A stretch of DNA of 64,000 nucleotides, taken from the NCBI GenBank assembly GCA_000507305.1, contig DF241799.1:1-64000 (forward strand). The letters are read 5' to 3'. Made by a program: the position numbers and the translations under genes. The notes under the pieces were generated by a model. That model worked only from the letters and a program-made list of their open reading frames with translations, was not told where the DNA came from and did no database searches. This stretch comes from Breviolum minutum Mf 1.05b.01 (taxonomy: Eukaryota > Sar > Dinophyceae > Suessiales > Symbiodiniaceae). The first letter of the stretch is position 1; the number at the start of each line of letters is the position of its first letter. Below are positions 32,987-45,829 of the stretch, one piece after another.

Positions 32987-33527
32987 ATTCAGGTATACGA
33001 TGTATCCATTTATCATCCATCATTCCATCATTCCATTTTTCGCCATGTTTTGTTTGTTCTTTAACTGAGGAGTGCAGGAGAGTCCACAGATGGTGCTGGT
33101 GAAGTAACGACTTTATCAACGACATCTTTGCTGTCAACCGTGTTGACCACGATATCGCCAATGGATCCCTTTAAGGTTTGTGGAACAGGGGGTATATGGA
33201 GGTAATGCATGCTAAATGGCCTGTGGGATCTATGTACTCTTGTCCAAAATACTTTAAATCGAAAACTAATTTTGAAAACAAGAGGAAGTTGCATGGAGCA
33301 ATTGAGAAAGACTGATGTTTCCGTGTATCTATTGATATTTAGATATATATATATATATGTATATGATATACTATCTGATTTATTATATAAGTGTATAAGT
33401 ATAAGTGTGAGTTTTTTTTAAGCCATACCCCCAATGGTTTCCTTTGAAAGTTTCTTCCAGAACTTGATGAATTGTGTCAAACAAAAACTGGAGATGGCAA
33501 ACAAACGAACTCCAATTTTCTCCATAG

Positions 33528-33915
33528 GTGTCGCATGAAGAACCTCCGTTGAAGGAATTTGCGCCCGTTTTTATCGAAGAAAAATTGATGCTGCGAAAAG
33601 ACATGCGAATGCGAGAGCTTGAGACCTGGCCTCCTGGCTGCGTCTCAAGAGGTCTCAAGACGATGCTGTTGATGGCTCAGACATCACCAATTGAGGTTGG
33701 GTAGATTATCCCATTATTTACAGGGTTTTGGCACCATCCCAGGTGGTTGTTTGGGATTCCTGAACCATCAACAGCATCATTTTCTTTTTGTTTTTGAGGG
33801 ACGCTCATGGATCATCTACGAAACACCTCTGTTATTAATTGGCAGTTTGATGTCAGGTTTTTATCAAGTTCAAAGAGTTGGCAAGGTGATGCAAAGTGTT
33901 TTTTATTTAAGCTGA
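33528..33915 (+). CDS. Two-exon gene end, intron an ACAG-ending repeat
   Basis: After CTCCATAG, exon 33528-33695 reads VSHEEPPLKEFAPVFIEEKL, MLRKDMRMRELETWPPGCVS, RGLKTMLLMAQTSPIE and meets GTTGGG. The 79-nt intron ends CCATCAACAG. Exon 33775-33915 reads HHFLFVFEGRSWIIYETPLL, LIGSLMSGFYQVQRVGKVMQ, SVFYLS-TGA. Both ends are phase 0. A near-copy of the intron recurs at about 61613-61694, so this intron is also a dispersed element. No domain recognised; the last exon is partly hydrophobic. Confidence 0.7.
33696..33774 (+). mobile_element. Dispersed 79-nt intron element (introner family 10), copy 1
   Basis: The intron GTTGGG...CAACAG shares 'attatttaca.ggttt....catccca.ggtggttgttt.ggattcctgaaccatcaacag' with 61613-61694. 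Splice sites coincide with the repeat's edges. TIRs are weak (GGTTG / CAACAG). Confidence 0.6.
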
Positions 33916-35277
33916 TCACCCCTTGAGTTTCCTGGATGAATCATCATGAAGCAAAGACGCGAGTGGCATCTATGTATTTTGATTGATTTTGATTCCCTGT
34001 ATGAATGAGTTTTGCATTTTTATCATTAATGTAGCGTGTATACCTATTTGTTGATTTATTAAAAATATGGCATTTGGTACTCTGCGAAGCATGTGCGAAT
34101 TTGCGTCCGAAAGCTGTTTTTCCCCGCCATTCCTAAGAAACACTGTCGCATAGAATCAGTGCAGCGTGTATTTACCCGGAAAAATGGCGGGTTCAAAGCG
34201 CAACCAAAGGGTATTTAACTATAGTACTACACCACGTATACAGGCTTCAAATAGAATGTTTCGGCCCATGCCATCACATCACACTCCCCTAAGAAAGTAA
34301 AAATGAACATGGACATCCCATCGGTTCTCCAGGAATTTCACGGTGGAAGATCCTTCAGAAGCAGTGTTTTACATGGTTTGTTGTGGACCTATCGATCGGC
34401 TCTTGGAATTGCCGTCAAGGACACCTGAGAGACCATACCTTTGTTGCTCAGAAAGGAAAGGGTGGAGATTTGACTGATTCATTGTGTTTCTTTTTTTTGA
34501 AATTGGATCACAGCCCTACAACCAGCAGCCAGTACGAAGCTTTACTTCAACAGTCTCGTGATGTAATCCCTCAAAGTCTCGTGATGGTGGTCGTGGGTCG
34601 TGGTTGTCTCCATGGGTGGTCAATGTGATCCATTAAACCTGCCCAGGTTACGATTGTGAAGCCATACTTCACTTTGGTTCCCTGCAAGGAAGAGATTGTC
34701 AGCAGAACCCGATTCGATGTGAAGCTTTGGCCAACTCTGAAACGGTGAAACCTTTGAGGCAGTTGGGATATGTTTCAATGATTTTGCCATGTTTTTTCTG
34801 TCATTTCTCAAGAGAATGTTTGTATTCAGACATCAAAACTTCATGGTGTTTTGAAGTGCTTATTGATGCGAGTTACTCAAGATACTCAACATTTCTTTTT
34901 CAAGGTGTCATGGTGTCCAACTGCTAGTCTTCAGTGAAACTCTTTGATCAGATCACCTTCAGTGTTTGTAGGAGGTTACTTTCACAAGGCAAACTCAAAG
35001 GTTTGTGTAACGACATGAATCCTTTATGATTTTGTGGGAGCAATAGATTGTACTATACCATCTTTTCTTGGCATCTTTGCGCATACACGTTCGACTGTCC
35101 AAACTGTTGCGTTGCGATTTGGACAACCAGATTCCCGGTTGGCCGTGAAATGCTGAACTCGTTCACGAATATGTTCCCAGCCAAATACTATGGAATTTAG
35201 GTTGTTTACCTAAATCAACAGATATTTAGTTTGACAGCGACATTTATAAAACCACCTGATCAATGAGAAAAGGGTCC

Positions 35278-35370
35278 ATGGTTGTTTAGGGTATATAAGG
35301 GATTATACTACTACCCATTCATGTGGGGATTATAAGCCATTATAAGGATCCCAAAGAAACAAACAACCAG
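35278..35370. repeat. GGTTGTTT TIR element, copy 2
   Basis: GGTTGTTTAGGGTATATAAG on the left and GAAACAAACAACC on the right, with internal 'tggggattataagcc...ataaggatccc'. Same arrangement as 1885-1972. Confidence 0.55.
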
Positions 35371-35818
35371 TAATTCGAAAATGGAACGTATCGGCCCGTA
35401 TCCGGCCGTCTTTTAAAATCCCCCGGTGATTTTCTCGAAAACTCCAAGGACTCGAAATTGGTGAAGTTATTGGCCCGTCGCGATTTCATGTTTTCCTCAT
35501 CGGATCTGAGGGGTTGGAGCTTGAAGAATGACTCAGCCTTGTTGGTACCTGGCATTACACATGTTCACAACATCCCTGCGCCGGAGAAACTCAGAAAGAA
35601 TAAGGCACACTACTATTTTTTTTGACATATGGAATGATCTTGAGAAAAGTGGGGGTGGGTTGGGGGGGGTTAGTTTTTGTGTAAGAAACGAGAGAAATGT
35701 CTGATGGGATTGATTTATTCTATGAAAATGTGAATGATTCAATGCCCATGAGGTTTCAAAGTTGGATATTCACATATATAAGACATGTATATATATACAT
35801 ACATATTGACCCTCAGGA

Positions 35819-36187
35819 TTGAAAAGAAACGCGTTCAACTTCAGGTTTGCAATATTCAATTCTCCAAAACCCCCCAATTTGGTTTTTCACTTCAATTTTC
35901 AAACGTTGGATGACTTTGGTCAGGTACAACCTTCGGTGCCACCGAAGTACTTCTTGACCTTTCAAGGTATTCGAAATCAGGGCTTGGAAGGTGCTAGCTA
36001 CGTTCGAGGCAACTTGGAAGCCACGTTGAATGCCTCTTTGAACGCTCCAAATGCGGTTCGCCTTCCTGGGGGTCAACAAAGGCCAGTGGAAAACATCACA
36101 AGGCTACCCAACGATGTGTATATTGCCATTGCCAACAAGGCCCAACGACACAAGGAGTTGAGGCCAGTGAGAGCGGGGCTGGCTTAA
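35819..36187 (+). CDS. Open exon candidate, 122 codons
   Basis: One + strand frame is open from 35819 to TAA at 36187. The region reads NIRNQ-like hydrophilic sequence, including GNLEATLNASLNAPNAVRLP and NDVYIAIANKAQRHKELRPV. Composition is coding-like and the antisense is shorter. An acceptor could be CAACTTCAG (35846). Unrecognised. Confidence 0.45.
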   Translation: MKRNAFNFRFAIFNSPKPPNLVFHFNFQTLDDFGQVQPSVPPKYFLTFQGIRNQGLEGASYVRGNLEATLNASLNAPNAVRLPGGQQRPVENITRLPNDVYIAIANKAQRHKELRPVRAGLA

Positions 36188-38261
36188 GAAGTCTGCAAGG
36201 GGGGCTTGCGCAAAAGAAGCCAGCAAAACTGCCCATGATCCTAGAACTGTAGGAGATTTGTGCTACTTACATATGTGATTATCTCGATCTATTCCAACAT
36301 GTTTGACACTTTTATTATAGTAATGTTATGCCCGGACTCCTCTACTCATTGTCTCCAATCGCTTTGGATCATTCAAACTGTGTTTGCCCAAGACGAGAGC
36401 CTAACGGCCCCAGGCCATATTTTTCGCTCTTCGATTCAGCTTACAGTTTCTTGGTTCGTAGTTTTCCATTGCATCTTACGTTTTCACCGGATGATTGGAT
36501 AGTTGGAGAGACACCAAAATATGAATATGTCTTTATTTTTGGAATGATTTTCTGAGAGACCAACATCTATAGCTTAGAATATCATAGAATCAATCCAAAT
36601 GACTGAGGCTTGGTGCTACATGGCCATGGTCGTTGGAGCTACCGGTTGCTAGAGGTTTTGAATGGAGAAGCAATTCCTGTGATTTTGGCAGATGGATGGC
36701 AACTCCCATTGGATGCTTGGCCTAGATGTAGATGACAAATGCTGTTTGGATTTTTTGGATGTTTTGCTTGAGATGAGGTGAACCAGAAGTGAATGTTTGA
36801 ATTGAAATGCAATATGTATATTAGAGATTTCAGATAGCGTCATAGATTTGAAACTTTTTGTATTTCTAATATATCTACTGTACATTCTAGCATATACTTG
36901 TGCATATTTTGCCATCTTTATCCATATTATATATCTATAAACTACACAATTCTATTTTTATACCGTAGGTCCGTAGTTTTTTTGCATCTTGATTCAGAAC
37001 TTTGATGGCAGTCGTCGAAGGATGAGTTGATCCACTGGGATCAGATATCCTTGCGTCGCTCAGAAGAATTGTCAATGGATCCCGCTGCCCTTGTTGAGAC
37101 TCGGTGCCTTTTGTTAAAGCTGAAGCGTTTGATTAACTGCTGGTCAATACTTAGAACAATAGCATTGTTTTTTTGTTGGGGGGGGGGAGTTGTTGGAAAG
37201 ACATGGCAAGTTTTGTGTGAGAATGTTGGTCTCCGGCACTTTTCTTGGGTTGCTGGGGTTGAAGACCTCGGGCCTCAATGTTAACAGAGGACAGTTTACC
37301 TCGAGATTCTGCAATCATCGAAAGCACTCGTGCCCGGATCAGAGAAGTCTATGCAAAGCTCATGGAGACTCAAGAAAAACGTACCGTGTCCTTACTTCGA
37401 GCAGCAGCCCTTTGGAAGCGGAATTGGAAAGAACTTGAGAAGGGAACCTTGAGAATGCTGGCTGATGCTGCTCTCCAGGGGTTATCTTAGACAGAACTTG
37501 GCAATTACGTGGTATTCCAGATATCCCCTGTAAGAATTGGCAATTTCGGAATCGCCACTTTTGGATGACCTAACCAATCACAACACCAGATGAGTGCCAG
37601 CACATTCAGCATCCTTCAGCGACAAAAATGGACTTCACCCGGTTTTGGAGATGAAAGGAGACGCCAACAGAACAGCATTGCTCGGCGTACACGGAGGTCC
37701 TTGATTCCGCAGTGTTTGGACTCAGCCTTGGTTCCAGGATATCATCCCAGCCATGGGGAGATGTCATATCATTAGTGCTCGGCGAAAAAGCACTGAACGG
37801 CAAGAATGGTAAACACAAAATCCTGATTGGGCTTGGCGTCCGGAACAAAAAATTGCGTGAAAAAATGGGTGTGGCACAAGACATCTTCAAGGATGATAGG
37901 CGGTTTAGGATTGAGTTGGAGTTGACGATTTGCACTGGAAGGTCGGTGGATGTCAAACCTGGCCACTAGTTTTGTACAGACCAGTTTGATGAGTTCTTGT
38001 GCATTTTCTAGGACAAATTTCAATAGGAGTCATATATATATATATATATAGGAACCCACAACCCTCATTTTCAGGGGATATAATGTTATAACCCATATTT
38101 CTAGAGGAGTTGGAACCCAAAATCCACTGCGTAGTGAAGAAATCAATAGAGGATTCTCTGGGTCCCTCCTTTTCTTTCGACAAACAAGAAGAACATAAGA
38201 ACCCTAAAGAAATGACTTGAAATCACCTCAAAACAAACACTTTCACGGATGTGATTTTATG

Positions 38262-38377
38262 ATACCCTTCAGAAAATTAACATGTTGAAATTTGAACCTA
38301 AAAAATCACCCAATTGAAAAGGAACATCATCTTCCAAACCTCCATCTTTGGGTTCCTTGTTAATTTCCAGGTTGTAA
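38262..38377. mobile_element. Family 1 MITE, diverged
   Basis: TACCCTTCAGAAAATTAACA at the left and TTGTTAATTTCCAGGTTGTA at the right; TA at both borders. It precedes the exon at 38431 by 53 bp. Confidence 0.55.
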
Positions 38378-38430
38378 TTTACGGTCCACGGTGGTACTGT
38401 GCCATTTCTATCATTGTTCCTGAGGTGCAG

Positions 38431-38833
38431 ACATCAATCTCCTTTGGAAAAACCTCCGCAATGATGAGGGAACCTTCCGCGGTCTCATCCAGGAGAACAA
38501 ATTGCTGAGGTTGATGATTTATACCTACATTTTTTTCCATGTTTTTTGGGTTGTAATCTTGGGTGAATTACTCAACTTGTCATCTTTCTTAAATGGTTGT
38601 GGGGGGGAATTCCCCTCAAAATTGACCGTGGTTTTCTACACAGAGACAGAGCTATCCGCCAGTCACTGCCATGAAGTTCACCAACTGTGGTGAAACATCA
38701 AGCTATGAAAAAGACTGCAGTTTTAAAAGTCAACTCAGCAGAAGTCATGTTTTTTTCAATGGGCCGAAGGGCATCGCAAGCCCCATATTTGCGTGATTTG
38801 TTGAAACTGATTCAGCAGCGTCCTCCGATTTGA
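38431..38833 (+). CDS. Two-exon gene end
   Basis: After CTGAGGTGCAG exon 38431-38509 reads INLLWKNLRNDEGTFRGLIQ then ENKLL to GTTGAT. After the 167-nt intron, exon 38677-38833 reads SPTVVKHQAMKKTAVLKVNS, AEVMFFSMGRRASQAPYLRD, LLKLIQQRPPI-TGA. Phase fits (AG|T). An alternative acceptor at TCTACACAG (38644) also gives an in-phase but very short ending. Unrecognised. Confidence 0.6.
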
Positions 38834-39851
38834 AATTGGACTCATCTCCCACGTTGGGATTCATGTAAATACATGGAATTATGATTATACATATAAATTC
38901 CTTTCACAAGGCAGCACAGGTATGCAAATGCCACAAGAATCAACTTGTATCAATTCAACATTTTTTTGAATTAGAACGTGTGTATATACATCAATGTAGA
39001 CAAACGACCTCTTGCAAATCCCTGGCGATTGAGGCATATACATATATCTACATGTGTTCAGAAGGTTTTTTGTTGCTTGGGACTCTTGTAGACGTCTTGA
39101 TGTACGTCCACATAGTGTTGATGGCTCAGAAATCCCAAACAACCTCCTGGGATGTATAATACTTTGAAAATAATGAGGTAAACTACCAACCTCAACAGGT
39201 TTTCTCGCCGGATTTCTGAAGCATCAGGTATCGCAAAAAAATCACCCTGTTTTTAGGGACCGTACCGTCCCAACAATCAACGGTCATACGGGCAGGACAA
39301 CGAGGAGCTCTTTGATACCTGGATGGATTTGTCTTTGGGACTCAGCTTGAAAGTCACAATTCTGTGAGAATTAAAATGGGTGAATCAGGAATTGATAGTA
39401 TTAAAAGTGTATCCTAACAGAAATGGTTCTTTATGATTTAATGTGTATATATATATACATCATGGTCATGCTAAGACATGTCTTGTACTGGATACAGTAC
39501 ACAGGAAGAATTCAAAATTGTCCTAGCAGCGCCATGAGGATGCCATAACATGTGGTTACTGGAAGGTCTTCCATGGCAACGATGTCCTGAGGTATCCATA
39601 GGTTTTTGATGATGTGAGAGGAGGTACTCTCCAGCTTCAGTCTACTTGCTTCCCCCATTCCTTATTGAGCATGGAGCTCCTTAACAACTTTAGGGCCTTC
39701 CAGATAAAGGGTGCATCATGCGTCATAGTTCATACATCTTTTGTTTGTCATCTATACCATACATTTCATGTATCATACGCATGTGTATATATATATACAC
39801 TCATACTTTACACAGGTTCTAGATGCATATATATATATCATATATATATAG

Positions 39852-40021
39852 ATATCCTCAACCGCATACCTCATGGTTGGATTCCTTGTGATCTTCCCGG
39901 ACCATTTTCATCCAAGGCTTCGTGTGATGCGGGCTGCAGAGATTGCTGCCTTGAAATTTGCCATGTCGCTTCTGGAGGATGTTTTTTTTTTGGTGCAACA
40001 AACACCAGGGCGGTACAAGAA
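39852..40021 (+). CDS. Internal exon with a hydrophobic start
   Basis: After a TATATATAG array the frame reads SSTAYLMVGFLVIFPDHFHP, RLRVMRAAEIAALKFAMSLL, EDVFFLVQQTPGRYKK. The first 15 residues could be a membrane segment. The donor is uncertain because a MITE-like CCCCCTAGTTATAAGG block starts at once. Unrecognised. Confidence 0.5.
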
Positions 40022-40226
40022 GGGGCCCCCTAGTTATAAGGTAGTTGTAACCCCAGCAAGCCCTATCTAACCATTTCTATTTTGTAAATGGGGTATAACC
40101 AGGGATAAATCCACTTAATAGTAGTTGGGGGGGCCCCATCTTGTAGTTTCAAGAGGTACAATAAGCCATTACTAGGGTACCAAAGGGGATGGACAACTAC
40201 CGACTTATATGGGGATTATAATCAAC

Positions 40227-40320
40227 GATGGTTTCAGATATGTTTATATGTTCTTCCTTATTTGGGGAAATGATCCAATTTGACTAACATTTTTCGGATA
40301 AGTTGAAGCCACCAACCAGA
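40227..40320. repeat. CTAG-TGGTGGTTTCAA family copy
   Basis: GATGGTTTCAGATATG at the left and GAAGCCACCAACCAG at the right with the shared 'gatccaatttgac' core. The right end AG is followed by an open segment KRWGTWAAGSFFLIWM. Confidence 0.5.
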
Positions 40321-40448
40321 AAAGATGGGGAACATGGGCGGCTGGAAGTTTTTTTTTAATTTGGATGACTGGATGACAGTTTAAATGATGGATGATGCTG
40401 ATGGAATCATAGTGGAATGACTTTAGAGCGATATCATTCATTCATGGA

Positions 40449-41193
40449 ATGATGATTCGTTTGGATGACTGGATGGCTGAACCGCTCAAAAATTGGGGTG
40501 CCAGTTTGGCAACCCCCAAGTTGCGCAAAAATCATATTGAGTATCGCCAGATCCGATTTAGTAAGTACAAAGGTGATTTTGAGGACGGTATGTTACCCTT
40601 CCTCCCACAATCACGGGAAAAATGGTTACCTTTCAAACATCCCGCCATTTTGCCACTGTTTTCCACGATGTCTCTGAGTTGGTGCTGTGAGTTGTGTGTT
40701 TTTTTTTTCGATGTAACAAACCCTTCAAATCCACAGAACCAAAAAACGGAGGGTTGGCCTTTCGGATCCAAAAAACATCCAACAGGAGCTTCAACTTTCT
40801 GAAGATGACAATGACTTTGCCAAACAGCAAGAACAGGCGCTGGTTGTCTATTGTAAATGTCATGAAAGAAAGAAACATCAGCGATTGTTGGACAAGAATG
40901 TTGGGAGCACATGTTGGACAAGAAGCCAAAGCAGCTCAGGTGGTGTTGCACAAGACCACCACGTTGGCACATATGATTCAGGACATGCAACGGTGCCAGC
41001 GGTACCCAAGCGATATGTATATATATTTATGTTTCAGGGAGAGTTCGATACCTATAGCTTTCGGTGGTTGGGAAATGTGATGCCATCATATGCCATTCAG
41101 ATCGATTGTGGAACATTCAGATCTATATATGAGATTGTACATCACAATATTTCTTGTGATTTCAGTTTGGTAGTTAGAAGAAGGACAATCTGA
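40449..41193 (+). CDS. Three-exon gene with a 23-nt intron
   Basis: Exon 40449-40560 reads LDDWMAEPLKNWGASLATPK then LRKNHIEYRQIRF and meets GTAAGT. A 23-nt intron (40561-40583, ending TTTTGAG) keeps phase. Exon 40584-40686 reads RYVTLPPTITGKMVTFQTSR then HFATVFHDVSELV to GTGAGT. The 50-nt intron ends ATCCACAG. Exon 40737-41193 reads TKKRRVGLSDPKNIQQELQL, SEDDNDFAKQQEQALVVYCK, then CHERKKHQRLLDKNV and so on to TGA. KKRR could be a nuclear signal. The first ATG (40449) may be the start. About 225 aa; no domain recognised. Confidence 0.65.
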
Positions 41194-44100
41194 ATTGTCA
41201 AACTCTTCCAGGCTTTTGAACACTCAGCCTCATTCAACTTACTTTGAAGCAGAATCAATCAAAGAGGAGAAGCTCAGCCAAAGGCAAATTGGATATCAGT
41301 TGCTATTTTTCATGAAAACCATGCTGAGTCGGACTCTTCAGATCTGATTTGAAAAGCATATTATTAACATCTATTAACTATGCCATTTGCTGGTGTTCAA
41401 ACACCTGGGTTTTCCCATAGAAGCAAGTGAAACTGAACCTGTAGCTGCGAGGCCCAAATTTGTCAACAGATGGCTACAGACTCTTTCACATGTTACATGT
41501 TTTTTGGCTACCAGCATTTAACCTGGCCACAATTTATCATATTTATGTCATATTCATACTGAGACTGTCAAGCCAAACACTTTTGTATCAACTTTTCCGG
41601 ATTTCTCTAGATATTTGCTGTCCGAAGCGCCTAAACACAAGCAATCCTTGCTCATGATGATTGCCAATGGAGGTGCATGGAATGTTTTTGAGGTTTCAAA
41701 ATATCAGTCACATGATCTCTAAGATATGTCATGGCCCCTTTCAGAACATTTGCTTGAGTGTTTTCCTTCGAGTTGTGCTGATTCATGTAGGTCGTTGAGT
41801 ATTTTTGATCTTTCAAGATATGCTATTTTTTGATATGTTAGCATCTTTCCATGAAACATTTGTTTTAGCAAGGCGAATCAGAAACATCCCGGTTCACATG
41901 CCAGAGACACGACGTGACAACGAAATCAGGTACCACATCACTGTGCAATTTGCCAACTGTCATGGACGCTGGGTGAAAGGTTGAAATGGCCAATGTGTTG
42001 CTGATGGGACCCATGTGAACTCCATGATCTTCAAACAACATGGCTGATGATATGTCAATTATAGGTTTGTTGCACTTAAAGTAGTAATAGACTCATGATG
42101 TTTGTGTAAATGTAGCGTAAATGTATTTAGTGTATATGATGTACGTCCAAACCTTGCATTGCTGTGGTCTTCAATTCACTGAAAGTGTTGGCTTGCCTTT
42201 TGATACTCTGGCCTGCAGCAATTGAACCACCACAGAAGCGCAAGTTGCAGGGCCAAACTAATTTGAGCCTTTTGGTCAGAGGAAGATACAAATATTACAT
42301 GCATGGAGTCCGAGCGACCATCCCATCTTGATTGCTAGTACGAACTGACTGCACTTTTTTGGTGATAATGTAGGCACAGGTGGCTTTTAGTTTGTGCATG
42401 CTACCCTTCAATCACAAGTATTTAAGTGTTTGTTTGTACTGTTTTTGTTGCATAGGTGGATTACGGCAAGAATAGTTGCATTTCTTCTCCATACGTACAA
42501 TTCCCTCCATAGCATGTTTTTTTCCCATGAAGACACCAGAAGAAACTATCTGTTACCTGTAATCTCCTAATGATCTACCTTTTAGGGAACGGTTCTTCTT
42601 CCATATCCCACCAAACGGGAAGTCCGGAAAATCATCGACTCAATAGTGCCGTTTAGGGTAAGGGGATATGTGATCGTTCCCTACAGGTGCCTTCACTTGA
42701 CGACTCAAAAACCCTCCGGAGGACTGGACCTCCAGACTCAGTAGAACTTCATGAAGCAGGCAAGACGCATCAGAAACGATCCTTGGTGGAAATGTGGTGG
42801 TGGGAACTGTGTAGGTAAACATGAGGTTACAATATCTTAGAGAATAAGGTATGGGTGATATTTTATATTCTACTTATATCCCTACGAACGAACCAGCAAA
42901 GCAAGAGTCCCGCACAGTTTGACCCCGGCTCAAGTGTTTGAAACGGCACTGTTTGGACGTCTAAAGACGACTTGAGCAATGAACAACTAAAGATGGGATG
43001 ATTTTGAAGTACCCAGCAGAAGGACTCTGAAGGGTGATGTGACAATCCCAACCAAGATGCTGTTGGGGATGCCACATTAGGTAGCTAATAGTCCTATGGA
43101 AACAACCCTATGTGACTGTGACCCCTTCAATCGCCCCAGGTTTGCGCAATCCACGAGCAGTACCCGACCCTACCATTTCCATCCGCGATGGCCGTGTGCC
43201 ACCGTGGTCTCGGTTGCCAATGCCCTGCAGTGGGGCACGTGATCCTCCAGCATCACAGGTGGCTTGGAAAGGTCCAGGTCCAGATTCTCTTGGAATAAAT
43301 TGATGATGTTTGTTTTTGACAAGCCCAGAATGGGCCACAATGTCTAGAATCTATGGGAAAAATATGATTGATTATGCTCATCACATGTGTGTTTAAACAT
43401 GTTTGTAGTTTTTTAAAGTCTATACTTTGCAAGCTGTCTAATGACTTGTAATCATTTATACTGTTGCTGGAAGAAATCAGGTGTTTTTTTTTACATCCCA
43501 GGTGGTGATCGCCGGATTTCTAAAACCATCAACCGTACATTGACATCTCTTTTGAAAAAAAAAACATTTGTTGCAACTGGAGGTTGTTTTTGTTCAGGTC
43601 ATTCAATTTTGGCCTTGGAAGAGCTCCACAACCTTTCCATTTCAACGCCTTTCCGAACGATTTTTGCTTTGCATGAGGCAAGAAATGTGAAGGGAGTTGA
43701 CCGATTTATCAACATGGAAGGTTTTAGATGATGGTTTTAGATGAGGATATATTTTTTATATTTACAAATACATATTTCATTTTATATACATATAATATTA
43801 TATATTTGGTAACATACTTAAATTTTAATACGTTATGTTCCCAGTAGTATATCATATCACCCCAAGGCTAGAGTACAGTTGCAACAAAAATCCAGGCAAT
43901 TCCCATGGTATTAGTTAAATCTAGTTTGTGAAATTCAACCACTTTTGAGAGTTGTGCCATTTGCTTTCATTTTTTGTTTTTTTTAAATTTCAGATACATC
44001 GGACCTGACCTGAGATTTTTCAGTAAGCCATTGGACCCCACGGCTGTTGCGACTCTGACACTGGATGAAACCGAATGCAATTCCGAATGATTCCATTAGC

Positions 44101-44624
44101 AAAAGAATGCAAAAGATACAAGTTTCCAGTTGAACAAATTTCTGATTTGGTATATCTACTTGTACCAAGTGTATCATTAGTTTCTTTGTGGAAATACTCT
44201 GTGGGTTGATGTTTAGCTCTTTGCTGGGCATCTCAATTTGAAGCAGGCCTAGCAGTGTGGAAGAACGCCTCTCTTGTGCACAAAAGGTGCTGCCGAGTCC
44301 CAGGGTGGGATGCTGCGATGCCTACCACAATGTGTGAATCAGCCATCTTAACGGGTTCACTGATTCGGATTCTGTCGATCCGATCTGACACCAACTACAG
44401 TTAATAGCTGGGGAGTTCCAGATGTATTTTGCAAGTCATGGTGGGTCCTCGATGCCATCACCAGATTCCACGAAGCAGATAGTACTTGACAGCATGAGAC
44501 TTTCCCCAACGTTCTCATGTGACCGGTCCTTGTTAACTTTTTATTTCACTCTAGAAGAATGGTTCGAGATCTTTTATGTATAACTTCACGTCAGGAAAGG
44601 CCCTATACATCAGAATATATGATA
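41194..44624. other. Sparse stretch
   Basis: Open segments at 43112-43303 and 43441-43731 (LALEELHNLSISTPFRTIFA) have some coding flavour without closed splice chains; the second follows an ACATCCCAGGTGG block resembling introner family 10. Otherwise AT-rich with no recognised features. Confidence 0.35.
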
Positions 44625-44729
44625 TACCCTCTGGTAAACTAACATGGCAATGGAAAATCACCATGTTCAATAGGAAATACATCTTCACTGGGTCCCTTTT
44701 CCATTGCTATGTTAGTTTACCAGAGGGTA
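44625..44729. mobile_element. Family 1 MITE with long perfect arms
   Basis: TACCCTCTGGTAAACTAACA continues into GGCAATGGAAAA and is mirrored by TTTTCCATTGCTATGTTAGT then TTACCAGAGGGTA. Core 'caataggaaatacatcttca' is the same as at 20475 and 18733. Confidence 0.8.
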
Positions 44730-45750
44730 ATATGATTGATCGTGAAATGTATAATGTAGTGTAGTATGCCAATCATGTGCACATATTCGTTGTCCATTTT
44801 CAAGAACTTGAGATCCCTACCAAATTCAAGACTATCGTAGGTACAAGGCTACACCATACCATATTCAGTATGTTTTTGACTTTCTCCAATGAAAGTCATG
44901 TGTTTTTTCACCCCGGCGATGAAAAAACAAACAAATCGGTCAGCTTGTAGGTGAGGGAGGTTCAAAGTCAAATGCGAAGATGTGTTCAACAACCTGAAGA
45001 TTTTGAAGATTTGGATGCTCTTTGGGGGTTACCTGGCAGCTGTTTAAAGGTCGCGCTTCTGAAAAAAGGCTAGAAGGCTAATATAGAGGACACAAAAGGA
45101 AACGATCGAACGAATCGTTCCATTAGATTTTTTTGAGATTGAGATCAATGGAAACTAGACAATGTTTTTCATGTAGTTTCTGAGTCTTCCAAAAGAAGAT
45201 GCATTCTAACCGAATCCACTTCCACGCACGAAACGGCAGTTTCACCATTTCTCAAAACTGTGGCCCGTTCCGGAGGTACACACGTGAGAAATTCGTTCTG
45301 CGGTCATCAATGGCTTTTAATGCCTTGACAAAATTCGCTCCTGATACTCTCCAACAACGAATGGTGCAAGACTCAGTGCTCATTCTTTATCTGCAAATCT
45401 ACTTGCACAGAAATAAAACAAAGACCTACAGTAAATGAAACTTGTACGGATGATTCTAAACTCATGAGCTCAAACGTCAATATTTAAGAATTGTCCTAAA
45501 CTCTTTTGGAACGAGATGAGCATGTTGCTTTACAAGCTGCAGCAGGCAGGACCCTTTGCTGTCGCGGCTATGGGTGGTGGTCCAGCTGCTGAACTGTTTG
45601 CCGCAGTAGTTGCGCAGCTGCAGAGGGTCTTGGGTCTATTTTTGACTCTAATCAATCTCTAATCATATTTTTCATCCAGATTTTTTAAAAATGAATTCTG
45701 AATGTCATGTTTTTTTTGAATAAGTCTTTTTCCAACTCATGTGCCGTAAG

Positions 45751-45766
45751 TTTTTTTTTTTTTTTT
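45751..45766 (+). repeat. T16 tract before CGCAG
   Basis: A GTAAG is directly followed by sixteen T and CGCAG. It looks like a polypyrimidine tract and acceptor, although the sequence downstream stops within a few codons in the expected frames. Confidence 0.6.
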
Positions 45767-45829
45767 CGCAGATTTGATTTTCTTGACTGATTCGTTGGTG
45801 ACTGGAACGTGTTTTTTGTTTCCCCCGAG

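Larger units (their letters stand above)
33916..38430. other. Sparse stretch
   Basis: Open candidates with coding flavour are 35819-36187 (TLDDFGQVQPSVPPKYFLTF, then VRLPGGQQRPVENITRLPND) and 37278-37490 (RIREVYAKLMETQEKRTVSL). The 35819 segment is the better one. A GGTTGTTT element lies at 35278-35370, a family 1 MITE at 38262-38377 and an (AT)n tract at 38030-38050. No exon chain could be closed. Confidence 0.4.

Noticed and set aside
40532..40990. 152-codon minus-strand ORF
   Set aside because: It is the shadow of the three-exon + strand gene 40449-41193, which has matching phases and splice signals.
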